Below, in pieces: positions 33,831-42,053 of a DNA stretch of 64,000 nt. This DNA is from UBA4636 sp045534575 (GTDB lineage Bacteria > Bacillota > Clostridia > Christensenellales > Borkfalkiaceae). Made by a program: the position numbers and the translations under genes. Under the pieces are notes generated by a model, which had not been told where the DNA came from, made no database searches, and worked only from the letters and a program-made list of their open reading frames with translations. The stretch lies in the NCBI GenBank assembly GCA_045534575.1, contig JAZSJZ010000008.1:1-64000 (forward strand). Direction: 5' to 3'. The first letter of the stretch is position 1. The number at the start of each line of letters is the position of its first letter.

Positions 33831-35375
33831 ATGAAAAAACTATTGTGTTTAATGTGCGTTTTAGTTATGCTGTTTGCCGTTGGTTGCAACAATAACGGAA
33901 TTGAAAATGAAGAGCCTAAAAGTTTGACTTATAGGGAACTTAGAAACGAAGAGGGCGAACTTTACGGGTTTGAGGTTGCAGACCTTGGAAACATAACGGC
34001 TAGCGAGATAACAATTCCATCAACGATTTACGGTCAACCTGTTTTAAAGATTGCATACGGTGCGTTTAATGGAAAAGGTAATATCACAAAAATCGTTATT
34101 CCAAGTAGCGTTGTTGAAATTGAAGAAGGTGCGTTCTTTGGTTGCAGTGAACTTACTGATTTATTAATTCCAAGTAGCGTTAGAAAGATTGGCGACCTTG
34201 CCTTTTCGTATTGCCCAAAACTAAAATTTAACGAGTATGAAGGTTGCAAATATTTAGGCGATACCGAAAACCCTTACCACATATTAGTTTCTGTAAACGA
34301 CAAAACGGCAAGCAACGTTTCATTACATAATAGCACGGGCATTATTTATTATTCGTCGCTATCAGGCTCTAGCGTTAGTGCGATTTCTCTGCCAAGCACC
34401 GTTAAATTTATTGCGGACACAGCCTTTACCTCTTGCATAGAGTTGCAAACTATTACGGTTGCTCAAGATAATTCGGTTTTCAAGGCTGAACAAAATTGCA
34501 TTTTACAAAAAGATGATAACTCGCTCGTTCTAGCAACGAGTGGCGCGGAAATTCCATCTAGCGTTAAGACGATAAAAAGTGGTGCGTTCTCGTGCTGTGG
34601 CGGGGAGTATTTTGTAACAAAAACTATTCCAAACACTGTTGAAACGATTGAAAGCGGTGCTTTTTCCGGCTCGAAATTTAAAAGCGTGAATATTCCAGCA
34701 AAAGCCGTTAATCTTGACGCAAACTTATTCTTGGGCTGTTCTACCATTGAGGAAATTACGGTAGATAGCCAAAACGAAAAGTTCTATTCCGTTGGGAATA
34801 TGATTGTTGATATTGAAGAAAAGAGGGTTCTTGCTGGTTGCAAAACGAGTGTTATTCCTGACGATAACACTATTAAGACTATTGGCGAATACGCATTTAA
34901 TAGTTGTTCTGGGCTTACCACAATGATAATTCCAGAAGGCGTTCGAAGAATAGAGACATCAGCTTTTGCAAATTGCTGGGCGTTAAGCGAGCTTAAACTT
35001 CCGTCAACTTTAACTTATATCGGCGATGACGCTTTCTATTTTTGCAGAAGTTTAACAACTGTAAGAATACCTCAAAGCGTTGCAAATTCTCTTAGCGAAG
35101 AAACTTTCTCAAGTTGCTTTAACCTTGAAAGCGTTGAAATTCCATCGTCAATAACCAAAATTACAGTTTCTGTGTTTAAAAACTGCTCAAAGCTTAATAA
35201 GATTTATTTCATGGGTTCAAAAGAAGAGTTTGACGCGTTAGACGTAAAGTCAGGCAATGAGAATTTTAAAGAGGCAACAGTTTATTTCTATAGCGAAACC
35301 GAGCCTCAAGAAGAGGGCAATTTCTATCACTACGTTGAGGGTGAAATTGTTATTTGGGAAAATACCCAAAATTAA
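33831..35375 (+). CDS. BspA-type leucine-rich repeat lipoprotein
   Basis: A 514-residue lipoprotein. Signal with lipobox AVGC near residue 19, then about 12 LRR_5 (BspA-like) repeats of ~23 residues, for example ITKIVIPSSVVEIEEGAFFG, LTTMIIPEGVRRIETSAFAN and LESVEIPSSITKITVSVFKN. Such proteins are surface-exposed and often bind host or matrix proteins. Start ATG with AAGGGGG. It lies 10 bp after trmL on the same strand but its role is unrelated. Ends with a short acidic tail. Confidence 0.92.
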   Translation: MKKLLCLMCVLVMLFAVGCNNNGIENEEPKSLTYRELRNEEGELYGFEVADLGNITASEITIPSTIYGQPVLKIAYGAFNGKGNITKIVIPSSVVEIEEGAFFGCSELTDLLIPSSVRKIGDLAFSYCPKLKFNEYEGCKYLGDTENPYHILVSVNDKTASNVSLHNSTGIIYYSSLSGSSVSAISLPSTVKFIADTAFTSCIELQTITVAQDNSVFKAEQNCILQKDDNSLVLATSGAEIPSSVKTIKSGAFSCCGGEYFVTKTIPNTVETIESGAFSGSKFKSVNIPAKAVNLDANLFLGCSTIEEITVDSQNEKFYSVGNMIVDIEEKRVLAGCKTSVIPDDNTIKTIGEYAFNSCSGLTTMIIPEGVRRIETSAFANCWALSELKLPSTLTYIGDDAFYFCRSLTTVRIPQSVANSLSEETFSSCFNLESVEIPSSITKITVSVFKNCSKLNKIYFMGSKEEFDALDVKSGNENFKEATVYFYSETEPQEEGNFYHYVEGEIVIWENTQN

Positions 35376-35400
35376 AAAAGTGGGGCTATAACCCCGTTAT
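35374..35400 (+). repeat. Dispersed CTATAA hairpin repeat, copy 7
   Basis: Orientation A. AAAAAAGTGGGGCTATAACC followed by CCGTTAT; GGGGCTATAACCCC forms a tight hairpin. It starts at the LRR gene stop. A further TTAACGTT/AACGTTAA hairpin follows. Confidence 0.8.
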
Positions 35401-35440
35401 TTAACGTTTTTAACGTTAAAATTTTTAAAAATGCAAATTA

Positions 35441-36202
35441 ATGAGAAGAAAAAGGAACGAAAACGTCGTTTTGAAGTTTTCAATTTCGTTAGTTGTGATA
35501 GTTGCAATTTTAGTTGCGTGTTACCTTGTTTTTAATGCGCTCGGCTTCACAAGTTTAACAAAGGAAGAACTTCAAGCCTATATTCAAGATTTTGGTGCGC
35601 TTGCACCGATTGCGTTTATTGCGGTTAGTTTTTTGCAAGTAACGTTCGTGCCAATTCCGGGCATGGTAACAATTTTGGCTGGCAACTATTTGTTTGGCGC
35701 GTGGCGTTCGTTTCTTTATTCTTATATTGGAATGATGCTCGGCTCAATTTTTGCGTTTTTGCTTGGAAGGCTTATTGGCAAGCCGTTTGTAAATTGGTTA
35801 GTTGGAAGCGAAAAAACCGTTGACAATTATTTAAAACGTCTAAAAGGGCGCGAAAACGTTTTGCTGTTTTTTATGTTCTTGTTCCCTCTTTTTCCAGATG
35901 ATATTTTGTGTTCAATCGCTGGGCTTTGCCCGCTAACCTTTCTTGGGTTTATCTTAATGCAAATAGTAACTAGAGCAACTTCGATTGGCGCAACGCTACT
36001 ATTTTTATCGGGCGAAGTTATTCCTTACAACGCGTGGGGAATTCCAATCATAGCCGTGCTTTTAGTTCTTGGCGTGGTGGCGTTTATAGTTTCAATGAAA
36101 AACGCCGAAAAGATAAACAAATTCGTTTCAAACTTAGCAATAAAAGTTAGTGATAAGTTTAAAAAAGATAATAAAAAGCAAGAAGATAAAATTGAAGATT
36201 AA
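35441..36202 (+). CDS. TVP38/TMEM64 (VTT domain) membrane protein
   Basis: A 253-residue inner-membrane protein with six or so hydrophobic segments. The VTT/DedA-like core is readable: FLQVTFVPIPGMVTILAGNYLFG, GSIFAFLLGRLIGKPFVNWL and FLFPLFPDDILCSIAGL. Members of this superfamily help move phospholipids or maintain envelope homeostasis; specific function here is unknown. The C-terminus is a charged cytoplasmic tail. It ends 4 bp before a repeat hairpin that doubles as terminator. Confidence 0.88.
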   Translation: MRRKRNENVVLKFSISLVVIVAILVACYLVFNALGFTSLTKEELQAYIQDFGALAPIAFIAVSFLQVTFVPIPGMVTILAGNYLFGAWRSFLYSYIGMMLGSIFAFLLGRLIGKPFVNWLVGSEKTVDNYLKRLKGRENVLLFFMFLFPLFPDDILCSIAGLCPLTFLGFILMQIVTRATSIGATLLFLSGEVIPYNAWGIPIIAVLLVLGVVAFIVSMKNAEKINKFVSNLAIKVSDKFKKDNKKQEDKIED

Positions 36203-36206
36203 AATT

Positions 36207-36243
36207 AAAACCTGCCGTTAACGAAGTTATAGGCAGGTTTTTT
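36207..36243 (-). repeat. Dispersed CTATAA hairpin repeat, copy 8, acting as terminator
   Basis: Orientation B. AAAACCTGCC pairs with GGCAGGTTTT around GTTAACGAAGTTATA, followed by TTTTTT. Nearly identical to copy 9 at 38717-38753. Confidence 0.88.
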
Positions 36244-36271
36244 GTTGCAAAAGTTTATTTTTTAGGTTCTA

Positions 36272-36300
36272 TTGACAAACTTTTTAAAAAAGATTATACT
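36272..36300 (+). promoter_or_regulatory. Duplicated strong promoter, copy 1
   Basis: TTGACA, a 17 bp spacer, TATACT. The 32 bp block containing it is repeated exactly 476 bp downstream. It drives the 96-residue gene. Confidence 0.85.
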
Positions 36301-36361
36301 TATCGTAGCAGAACGGAAAACATTTCTGCAACGTTTATAGGTAAGCAAAGAGTCATTATGG

Positions 36362-36652
36362 ATGGAGGATGATGTAGGCTTTATGGTTAGGATCAGAGTT
36401 GATTTAAGAGAAATTGAGTTATTAAATTTGAGCTATGAAACTATGAATGTTCCTAAAAATTATATTTTAGATAATAATTACATAGTTATTGAAGAAAATG
36501 AACTTGAAAACCTTGATATAATGTTTAATTGTATTTTGGACACATTTTTAGAAATAGGTTTATTGGAAAATGATGAACCTAATAAATTGGGTTTTGAATT
36601 AGAAAAATTAAACGAGAAAATCAATCATGAGTATGTAAAATTAAATAAGTAA
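36362..36652 (+). CDS. Small acidic uncharacterised protein
   Basis: A 96-residue soluble, acidic, Asn/Glu/Leu-rich protein (VRIRVDLREIELLNLSYE, then IVIEENELENLDIMFN). No family recognised. The start is uncertain: the ATG at 36362 lies on top of the only GGAGG, so an internal ATG at 36383 is possible. It has its own strong promoter and terminator and begins the repeat-bounded cassette of small genes. Confidence 0.6.
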   Translation: MEDDVGFMVRIRVDLREIELLNLSYETMNVPKNYILDNNYIVIEENELENLDIMFNCILDTFLEIGLLENDEPNKLGFELEKLNEKINHEYVKLNK

Positions 36653-36698
36653 TCTCATTAGTAAATAAATTAAAACATCAAACACAAACTTGTTTAGA

Positions 36699-36732
36699 GT
36701 GTGTCTATTGTAAAAGATAGGCACACTTTTTT
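36699..36732 (+). terminator. Terminator after small acidic gene
   Basis: Stem GTGTGTCTAT / ATAGGCACAC (one G-U pair), 8-base loop, then TTTTTT. Confidence 0.85.
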
Positions 36733-36747
36733 GCGTTAAACGACCTA

Positions 36748-36776
36748 TTGACAAACTTTTTAAAAAAGATTATACT
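36748..36776 (+). promoter_or_regulatory. Duplicated strong promoter, copy 2
   Basis: The same 32 bp block as at 36269-36300, TTGACA-17-TATACT. Immediately upstream, GCGTTAAACGACCTATTG resembles a truncated dispersed repeat (compare copy 15). Confidence 0.85.
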
Positions 36777-36846
36777 AATTTAAGGAATAACGCCTAGAAA
36801 GATAAAAATTCGGCAATTAAATTTGCGTAAAAAAGGGGTGCAGATA

Positions 36847-36942
36847 ATGAATAAAACAAAATTTAAATATTGTTTTAAATATTTATTGTTTTGGCTTATA
36901 ATCTGTTTTTATTCAATGATACCACTTGTAAAAGGCAATTAA
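36847..36942 (+). CDS. 31-residue membrane peptide
   Basis: A short frame starting MNKTKFKYCFKYLLFW and ending in MIPLVKGN, with one hydrophobic segment. AAAAGGGG lies 8 bp before the ATG, and a strong promoter lies 70 bp upstream. It is followed 19 bp later by a two-TM protein gene with the same N-terminal style (basic, then hydrophobic), so it may be a real small membrane protein or a truncated paralogue of the next two genes. Confidence 0.5.
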   Translation: MNKTKFKYCFKYLLFWLIICFYSMIPLVKGN

Positions 36943-36961
36943 TTATCTAAAGGAGTTTAAT

Positions 36962-37486
36962 GTGAAATCCGAAAATAAATATTCTTTAAAATATTTTATA
37001 TTTAATTTTGTCTCTATTTTTTTAGTGGCGAGTTTTTTAAGTTTGCTGTTTGTAATAGTTGGAATTATTTATGATAAGGGGTTTAATATTCTTTATTTTA
37101 TTCCGCTTTTTCTAGCATTAGGGTGCATGATACCTGTCTTAATTAAAATAAGATTTTTTATTAAAGACATTGAACAAAAAGAAAAATTGTATAATACAAA
37201 ATTTTTGGACGAAAATTGTGTAAAGATAAATTCGGTGCTATATTTAGCCGATGAGTGGCTCATTAACGCTGGAAGATTTGTAATTTATAAAAACAGCATA
37301 ACATCTTTAATCGCTACGTGTTTGCGCGTGCCAGGGCCTTCGGCTCTTGCTCTAGAAATTTATATAAAAAACATAGAAAAGCCATATGTTGTGCGAGTTT
37401 ATCATGTCAAAAATTATAAGAAAATCAAAAATTGGGTTTGCGATGTTCCAATTTCTAATGCAACGGGGCTTGATATAGGGTTATGA
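36962..37486 (+). CDS. Two-TM membrane protein, paralogue A
   Basis: A 174-residue protein with two transmembrane helices in the first 75 residues and a cytoplasmic domain of ~100 residues (LYLADEWLINAGRFVIYKNSI). GTG start with AAGGAG. The sequence is alignable with the next gene: KYFIFN/KYYLKF starts, the shared V.YL..DWLI..G pattern, and a similar length. No known family recognised. Part of the repeat-bounded cassette. Confidence 0.7.
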   Translation: MKSENKYSLKYFIFNFVSIFLVASFLSLLFVIVGIIYDKGFNILYFIPLFLALGCMIPVLIKIRFFIKDIEQKEKLYNTKFLDENCVKINSVLYLADEWLINAGRFVIYKNSITSLIATCLRVPGPSALALEIYIKNIEKPYVVRVYHVKNYKKIKNWVCDVPISNATGLDIGL

Positions 37487-37565
37487 TAAGCAAATGGCGG
37501 GCGTTTTTTAAACCTCTCAAAATTCAATAGCATATGAAAACGATATAAGTTAAGGGGTGAAGTTA

Positions 37566-38093
37566 ATGAATAAATGTGCTTGGAAATATTATTTAAAATT
37601 TGCTCTAAGAAATTTTATTTTAATTTTTTCTATTTTGGGGCTTGTGTCGTTGATTTTTATTGTGTTTTCAGTAAACCAAAACAACACTTATAATGAATTT
37701 GAAATTATAAGTTACCTTTTGCGATTTGGATTGCTGATTTTTGTTATGTCTAATTGTTTTTTGTTTAAATTTGCAAGAATGATTAAGAAACAAAAATTAG
37801 AGTTTGGCGTTGAATTTAACGATTTAAACGTATCAAAACTTTCTCACTTAGTTTATCTTTCGCAAGACTGGTTAATTGACTGTGGAACTTGTGCGCTTTT
37901 GAGAAAAAGTATAATAAAAATAACCCACGTTTTGCAACATGGAATAAGAGGCGGAACGTCAGTTAAAGTTACAATTTACACAACAAATAATAAGAGCTAT
38001 AATATAAATGTAAGAGATGAACAGCAAGTTGAAGAATTAAGATTATGGGCAACGTATTCAAAGTTTAAAATGTATAAAAGCAACAGCAACTAA
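37566..38093 (+). CDS. Two-TM membrane protein, paralogue B
   Basis: A 175-residue protein with two transmembrane helices and a C-terminal soluble domain (LVYLSQDWLIDCGTCALLRKS), clearly related to the preceding gene although diverged. The ATG at 37566 has AAGGGG at 8 bp; an in-frame GTG at 37557 overlaps that site. Function unknown. The arrangement suggests a local tandem duplication within the cassette. Confidence 0.7.
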   Translation: MNKCAWKYYLKFALRNFILIFSILGLVSLIFIVFSVNQNNTYNEFEIISYLLRFGLLIFVMSNCFLFKFARMIKKQKLEFGVEFNDLNVSKLSHLVYLSQDWLIDCGTCALLRKSIIKITHVLQHGIRGGTSVKVTIYTTNNKSYNINVRDEQQVEELRLWATYSKFKMYKSNSN

Positions 38094-38148
38094 TTTAATA
38101 AAGGAGGGCGAGAAATCGCCCACGTTAAAGTTAATTAAAAGGAGTAAT

Positions 38149-38694
38149 ATGAATTTTTCAAATTTGCTAACCATAAAAATCGGATGGAACGAAATCTTTA
38201 TTGAGTTAATTGTCTTGCTCGTAATTACGTTTCTATTAACAATAATATATATTATATTTGAAAAAAAGGTTTATAAGCAGTTTTCTTTAATGAATTACGA
38301 ATACGTTTTAAAACATAAAAAACTTCTTCTATATGCTAACAAAAGATCTAATAAGAAATACCAAATATTCTTAATACTTGCAGTATCTAGTTACGAAATT
38401 GGCAACAGTTTAGATTTTGAGTATTATATAGAACAAGTAAAGTGTGACGCATTGTCTAACAGTGTTTTTTATTGGAAAGCATATTATCACTTTTTTAACG
38501 GCGACGAAGTAGAGTTTTTAAATTGTTTGGAAAATTTAAAAAAACTAGAACCGTCTGATATTAATAAGTCATATATTCAAATATTAACGCTTTTGATGAA
38601 GAAACAAAAAAATGAAACAATTTCTGAAAATGAGTTGCTAATTTTAAATCAAACTTTCTCGAAAAAAATTAAAGATTATATTAAAAGCAATTAA
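38149..38694 (+). CDS. Membrane-anchored helical-repeat-like protein
   Basis: A 181-residue protein: one N-terminal transmembrane helix (ELIVLLVITFLLTIIYIIF), then a helical cytoplasmic part whose spacing of aromatic and small residues (YQIFLILAVSSYEIGN, YWKAYYHFFNGDEVEF) resembles TPR-like hairpins. No defined family. AAAAGGAG ribosome site. Last gene of the cassette; a repeat-terminator follows. Confidence 0.65.
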   Translation: MNFSNLLTIKIGWNEIFIELIVLLVITFLLTIIYIIFEKKVYKQFSLMNYEYVLKHKKLLLYANKRSNKKYQIFLILAVSSYEIGNSLDFEYYIEQVKCDALSNSVFYWKAYYHFFNGDEVEFLNCLENLKKLEPSDINKSYIQILTLLMKKQKNETISENELLILNQTFSKKIKDYIKSN

Positions 38695-38716
38695 AACTGA
38701 AATGCGCAAAAAAAAC

Positions 38717-38753
38717 AAAACCTGCCGATAACGAAGTTATAGGCAGGTTTTTT
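38717..38753 (-). repeat. Dispersed CTATAA hairpin repeat, copy 9, acting as terminator
   Basis: Orientation B. AAAACCTGCC / GGCAGGTTTT stem around GATAACGAAGTTATA, then TTTTTT. It differs from copy 8 by about one base across 34 bp, so the two form direct repeats bounding 36.2-38.7 kb. Confidence 0.88.
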
Positions 38754-38769
38754 GATGTTTTTGGTTGGT

Positions 38770-40854
38770 TTAGCGAATACTATAAAGTAAATCGTTATAG
38801 GTTGGAATAGGCCAAATATCTTTTGGAATAACTTGCTCCAAAGAATCGGCAAACTTTCTTACTTCTTCCATAATAGGCAAAATCTTATCGCGATAATATT
38901 TTGCAATTTCATAAACGCCAGCAGGATGGGTTGCTGAAAGCGCGGTTTCTAAGTTCTTTAAAGTTTTAATAAGTTTATCGGTGTTGTCGCAAACGAAAGA
39001 AAGAAGGTGGTCTTCCATCTTTGTTGAAACGCCTGCGCCTTTTTTAGCAATAACAAGGTCGGCAAGAGTTTTTTCAAACTTATAACAACTAGGAATAATT
39101 GCGCGCTTTGCCATATTTATCATAGTGAGCGCTTCAATGTTAATGGTCTTATAATAATTTTCAAGGAAGATATCGCAACGGCTGAAAAGTTCCATAGTTG
39201 AGAAAACGCCGTGTTTGGTGAAAAGTTCGATGTTTTTCTTAGTTATGTAACTTGGCACAGCGTCAACGGTGGTAGGAAGATTACAAAGTTTGCGCTTCTT
39301 TGCTTCTTTTGCCCAATCCTCGCTATAGTTATTGCCGTTAAAGATAATGCGCTTGTGCTCTTTTATGTTTCTAATGATTAATTCGTTGAGAGCGGTTTTG
39401 AAATCTTCTGCCTTTTCAAGTTCGTCAGCAAATCGAGATAAAATTTCAGCAATAGCAGTGTTTAAAACGATGTTTGGCTCAGAGATTGATAGCGACGAGC
39501 CAACCATTCTAAACTCAAACTTGTTGCCCGTGAAAGCAAAAGGCGAGGTTCTGTTTCTATCGGTTGTGTCCTTTTTGAATTTTGGAACGGTGTGAACGCC
39601 AATTTCAAGTTCTTTTCTTGCTTCGCACTCGTAATCAGTGTGGTTCTCGATTGAATTTAAAAGTTCAGTCAAATCGTCGCCAAGGAAGATAGAAACGATT
39701 GAAGGCGGTGCTTCGTTAGCACCTAATCTGTGGTCGTTGCTAGCCGTTGCAACTGAAGCGCGAAGAACGTCTTGATATTCGTCAACCGCAACGATAGTTG
39801 CCGTTAAGAAAAGAAGGAATTGCGCGTTTTCGTGTGGGGTGCTACCCGGTTCTAATAGGTTAATGCCCGTATCAGTCGAGATAGACCAGTTGTTATGCTT
39901 ACCGCTTCCGTTAACCGATTTGAAAGGCTTTTCGTGAAGAAGGCAGAGCATATCGTGCTTTCTCGCTACCGACTTCATTAAATCCATCGTTAGTTGGTTT
40001 TGGTCGGTTGCGGTGTTATCGTCGCAGAAAATTGGCGCAAGTTCGTGTTGCGCTGGAGCAACTTCGTTGTGCTTTGTCTTTGAGTAAACGCCATGTTTCC
40101 AAAGTTCGTTATCTAAGTCCTTCATATACTTAGAAACTCTGTGTTTAATAGAGCCATAGTAATGGTCGTCCATTTCTTGACCTTTGGTTGGGTTTGCGCC
40201 GAAAAGCGTTCTTCCGCAAAGCGTAATGTCAAGACGCTCGTCTGCAACCTTTTTATCGATTAAGAAATATTCTTGCTCAGCGCCAACTTGAACGATGATT
40301 TTCTTAACGTCAGTTTTTCCAAAGAGTTTTAAAATTCTTAAAGCCGCTGTGTTCAACGCTTCGTTGGAGCGAAGAAGAGGCGTTTTTTTATCGAGTGCAG
40401 ACCCATCGTATGAACAGAACGCAGTTGGAATACACAAAGTGCCGTCTTTAATGAAGGCGTAAGAAGTTGGGTCCCAAGCAGTGTAGCCACGGGCTTCGAA
40501 GGTGGCTCTTAAACCACCTGACGGGAAACTTGACGCATCCGACTCGCCTTTAATGAGCGCTTTGCCACTAAATTTTAAAATAACTCCACCTTTATTATCA
40601 GGCTCGATAAAACTATCGTGCTTTTCCGCGGTGATACCCGTCATTGGTTGGAACCAATGCGTATAGTGGGTAGCGCCGTTTTCAACAGCCCAATCTTTCA
40701 TAGCCAAGGCGATTTCGTTTGCCGTTTCGCGAGTTAAAGTTTTGCCCTCGTTAATGGTAAGCATTAAATCTTCATAAACGGAAGGCGCTAATCTTTCACG
40801 CATAACTTTATCGTTAAAAACTAACGAGCCGAAAATTTCTTCAATTCTATTCAT
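38770..40854 (-). CDS. glnN: Glutamine synthetase type III
   Basis: A 694-residue GSIII enzyme that makes glutamine from glutamate, ammonia and ATP in the cytoplasm; the length fits the ~700-residue GlnN class. Visible signatures: SFPSGGLRATFEARGYTAWD, QVGAEQEYFLID, KHNEVAPAQHELAP, HEKPFKSVNGSGKHNNWS, and RLGANEAPPSIVS. The ATG at 40854 has AGGAG at 7 bp; a TTG at 40881 lies upstream of that site and is unlikely. Single gene with a consensus promoter. No glutamine riboswitch is obvious in the short leader. Confidence 0.96.
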   Translation of the reverse strand: MNRIEEIFGSLVFNDKVMRERLAPSVYEDLMLTINEGKTLTRETANEIALAMKDWAVENGATHYTHWFQPMTGITAEKHDSFIEPDNKGGVILKFSGKALIKGESDASSFPSGGLRATFEARGYTAWDPTSYAFIKDGTLCIPTAFCSYDGSALDKKTPLLRSNEALNTAALRILKLFGKTDVKKIIVQVGAEQEYFLIDKKVADERLDITLCGRTLFGANPTKGQEMDDHYYGSIKHRVSKYMKDLDNELWKHGVYSKTKHNEVAPAQHELAPIFCDDNTATDQNQLTMDLMKSVARKHDMLCLLHEKPFKSVNGSGKHNNWSISTDTGINLLEPGSTPHENAQFLLFLTATIVAVDEYQDVLRASVATASNDHRLGANEAPPSIVSIFLGDDLTELLNSIENHTDYECEARKELEIGVHTVPKFKKDTTDRNRTSPFAFTGNKFEFRMVGSSLSISEPNIVLNTAIAEILSRFADELEKAEDFKTALNELIIRNIKEHKRIIFNGNNYSEDWAKEAKKRKLCNLPTTVDAVPSYITKKNIELFTKHGVFSTMELFSRCDIFLENYYKTINIEALTMINMAKRAIIPSCYKFEKTLADLVIAKKGAGVSTKMEDHLLSFVCDNTDKLIKTLKNLETALSATHPAGVYEIAKYYRDKILPIMEEVRKFADSLEQVIPKDIWPIPTYNDLLYSIR

Positions 40855-40895
40855 AACTTCTCCTAAGTGGTAGTTATTCAAGTTTATTCTTAAAT

Positions 40896-40924
40896 AGTAT
40901 AGAATACTATTAAGAAAATGTCAA
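40896..40924 (-). promoter_or_regulatory. Promoter of glnN
   Basis: On the minus strand: perfect TTGACA, a 17 bp spacer, TATACT. The spacer and -10 contain an AATAGTATTCTATACTATT dyad that may be an operator. Confidence 0.85.
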
Positions 40925-40975
40925 TATAAATTGTTTAAATTTGAAATTTTGCCAAAAAACGAATAATTTTTGGTA

Positions 40976-41004
40976 TTGACAACAAAAAATTATAATGTTA
41001 CAAT
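40976..41004 (+). promoter_or_regulatory. Promoter of FTR-like gene
   Basis: Perfect TTGACA, a 17 bp spacer, TACAAT, about 30 bp before the ATG. Confidence 0.82.
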
Positions 41005-41033
41005 GTTTTTAATCTTTATTAGGGGGTAAAATT

Positions 41034-41231
41034 ATGAAAGTTAGATTAAACGAAGATAAAGAAGTTGTTAAAAGGCTTAAAGAAGCGCTCGAAAAAAAGG
41101 ATGGCTACTGCCCTTGTAGGCTTCAAAGAATTCCAGAAAATAAGTGCATGTGCAAAGAATTTAAAGACCAAATTGCCGACGAAAACTTCGAAGGCTATTG
41201 CCACTGCAGGCTTTATTATAAGGAAAAATAA
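41034..41231 (+). CDS. Stand-alone ferredoxin:thioredoxin reductase catalytic-chain-like mini-protein
   Basis: A 65-residue protein with six Cys in three pairs: YCPCR, KCMCKEF and YCHCRLYYK. This CPC...CxC...CHC pattern is that of the catalytic (beta) subunit of ferredoxin:thioredoxin reductase, where the Cys ligate a 4Fe-4S cluster next to a redox disulfide. Here the second motif is CMC rather than CPC and the protein is shorter than plant FTR-beta. Very strong ribosome site (AGGGGG). A cytoplasmic electron-transfer or disulfide-reducing role is likely; the partner is not nearby. Confidence 0.85.
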   Translation: MKVRLNEDKEVVKRLKEALEKKDGYCPCRLQRIPENKCMCKEFKDQIADENFEGYCHCRLYYKEK

Positions 41232-41261
41232 CAAGCCGTTAAAAATTTTAAAAAATTAGAA

Positions 41262-41295
41262 AACCCGCCGATAATCGACTTATAGGCGGGCTTTT
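41262..41295 (-). repeat. Dispersed CTATAA hairpin repeat, copy 10, acting as terminator
   Basis: Orientation B. CCCGCC / GGCGGG stem around GATAATCGACTTATA, then CTTTTT. It sits between the convergent FTR-like and GDPD genes. Confidence 0.85.
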
Positions 41296-41310
41296 TGCTT
41301 GATTTTAGTT

Positions 41311-42036
41311 TTATTTTTCAGGCAAAATGTTTTCAAAAACATAGTTTTTAGCATATTTTTTTGCCTTCTCTTCTTCCTCTTTAGTTCTAATTGTCCAAGT
41401 AAGGAGCGGAAGCGAATTTGTTATGCGGTTTTTAACGGGGAGGGAATAAACATCGTAATTGATAAAATCGGGCTTTACGAAAAAATTTAGCGGTGCGTTT
41501 TTAATAACGAAATTTTTTATAAAGCCGAGTTTATTTTTAAGCCCAGACGCAAGTTGACCTAAAATGGCTTCGGGCATAAGTTTTTTAAGCCTTAGTAAAA
41601 TTGTTGGGTCGAAAGACTGAAAGGCAAATTCTCCGCCGTAGTTTTTCAAATGCGCAACGATTTTTTTCTCAATGCCCTTATGCTTTTGCTGTTTTATTTC
41701 AATAAGAAGCGGAACTTTTCCATCAACGAGCGAGAGAACTTCTTTAAAAGTTGGTATTTTTTCGGTCGAAGATTTTAAGAAAAGCGATTTAATTTTTTCG
41801 CTCGAAGTTTCTCTAATATCGCCGTTAAAGCCCGTCATACGCAAAAGATTATCGTCGTGAAAAACGAAAATCTCGCCGTCAATACTCATTTGAAGGTCAA
41901 GTTCGATAGCGTAGCCTAAACTTATTGCGTTTTGGAAGGCAGATAGGCTGTTTTCGGGCAAAAGTTCGTTATGAAGCCCACGATGTGCTGCGGGCAAATT
42001 TAAAACCCAAGAATTAGGCGAAAGTCTAGTTTTCAT
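41311..42036 (-). CDS. Glycerophosphodiester phosphodiesterase
   Basis: A 241-residue cytoplasmic enzyme of the GDPD family, cleaving glycerophosphodiesters to glycerol-3-phosphate and an alcohol. Active-site motifs: AAHRGLHNELLPENS (HR and ExN), AIELDLQMSIDGEIFVFHDDNL (ExD and HD), and LIEIKQQKHKG. No signal peptide or extra domain. Close to UgpQ-type enzymes. SD AAGGAG. A perfect palindrome overlaps its likely promoter. Confidence 0.92.
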   Translation of the reverse strand: MKTRLSPNSWVLNLPAAHRGLHNELLPENSLSAFQNAISLGYAIELDLQMSIDGEIFVFHDDNLLRMTGFNGDIRETSSEKIKSLFLKSSTEKIPTFKEVLSLVDGKVPLLIEIKQQKHKGIEKKIVAHLKNYGGEFAFQSFDPTILLRLKKLMPEAILGQLASGLKNKLGFIKNFVIKNAPLNFFVKPDFINYDVYSLPVKNRITNSLPLLTWTIRTKEEEEKAKKYAKNYVFENILPEK

Positions 42037-42053
42037 AATTTCTCCTTGACTTA

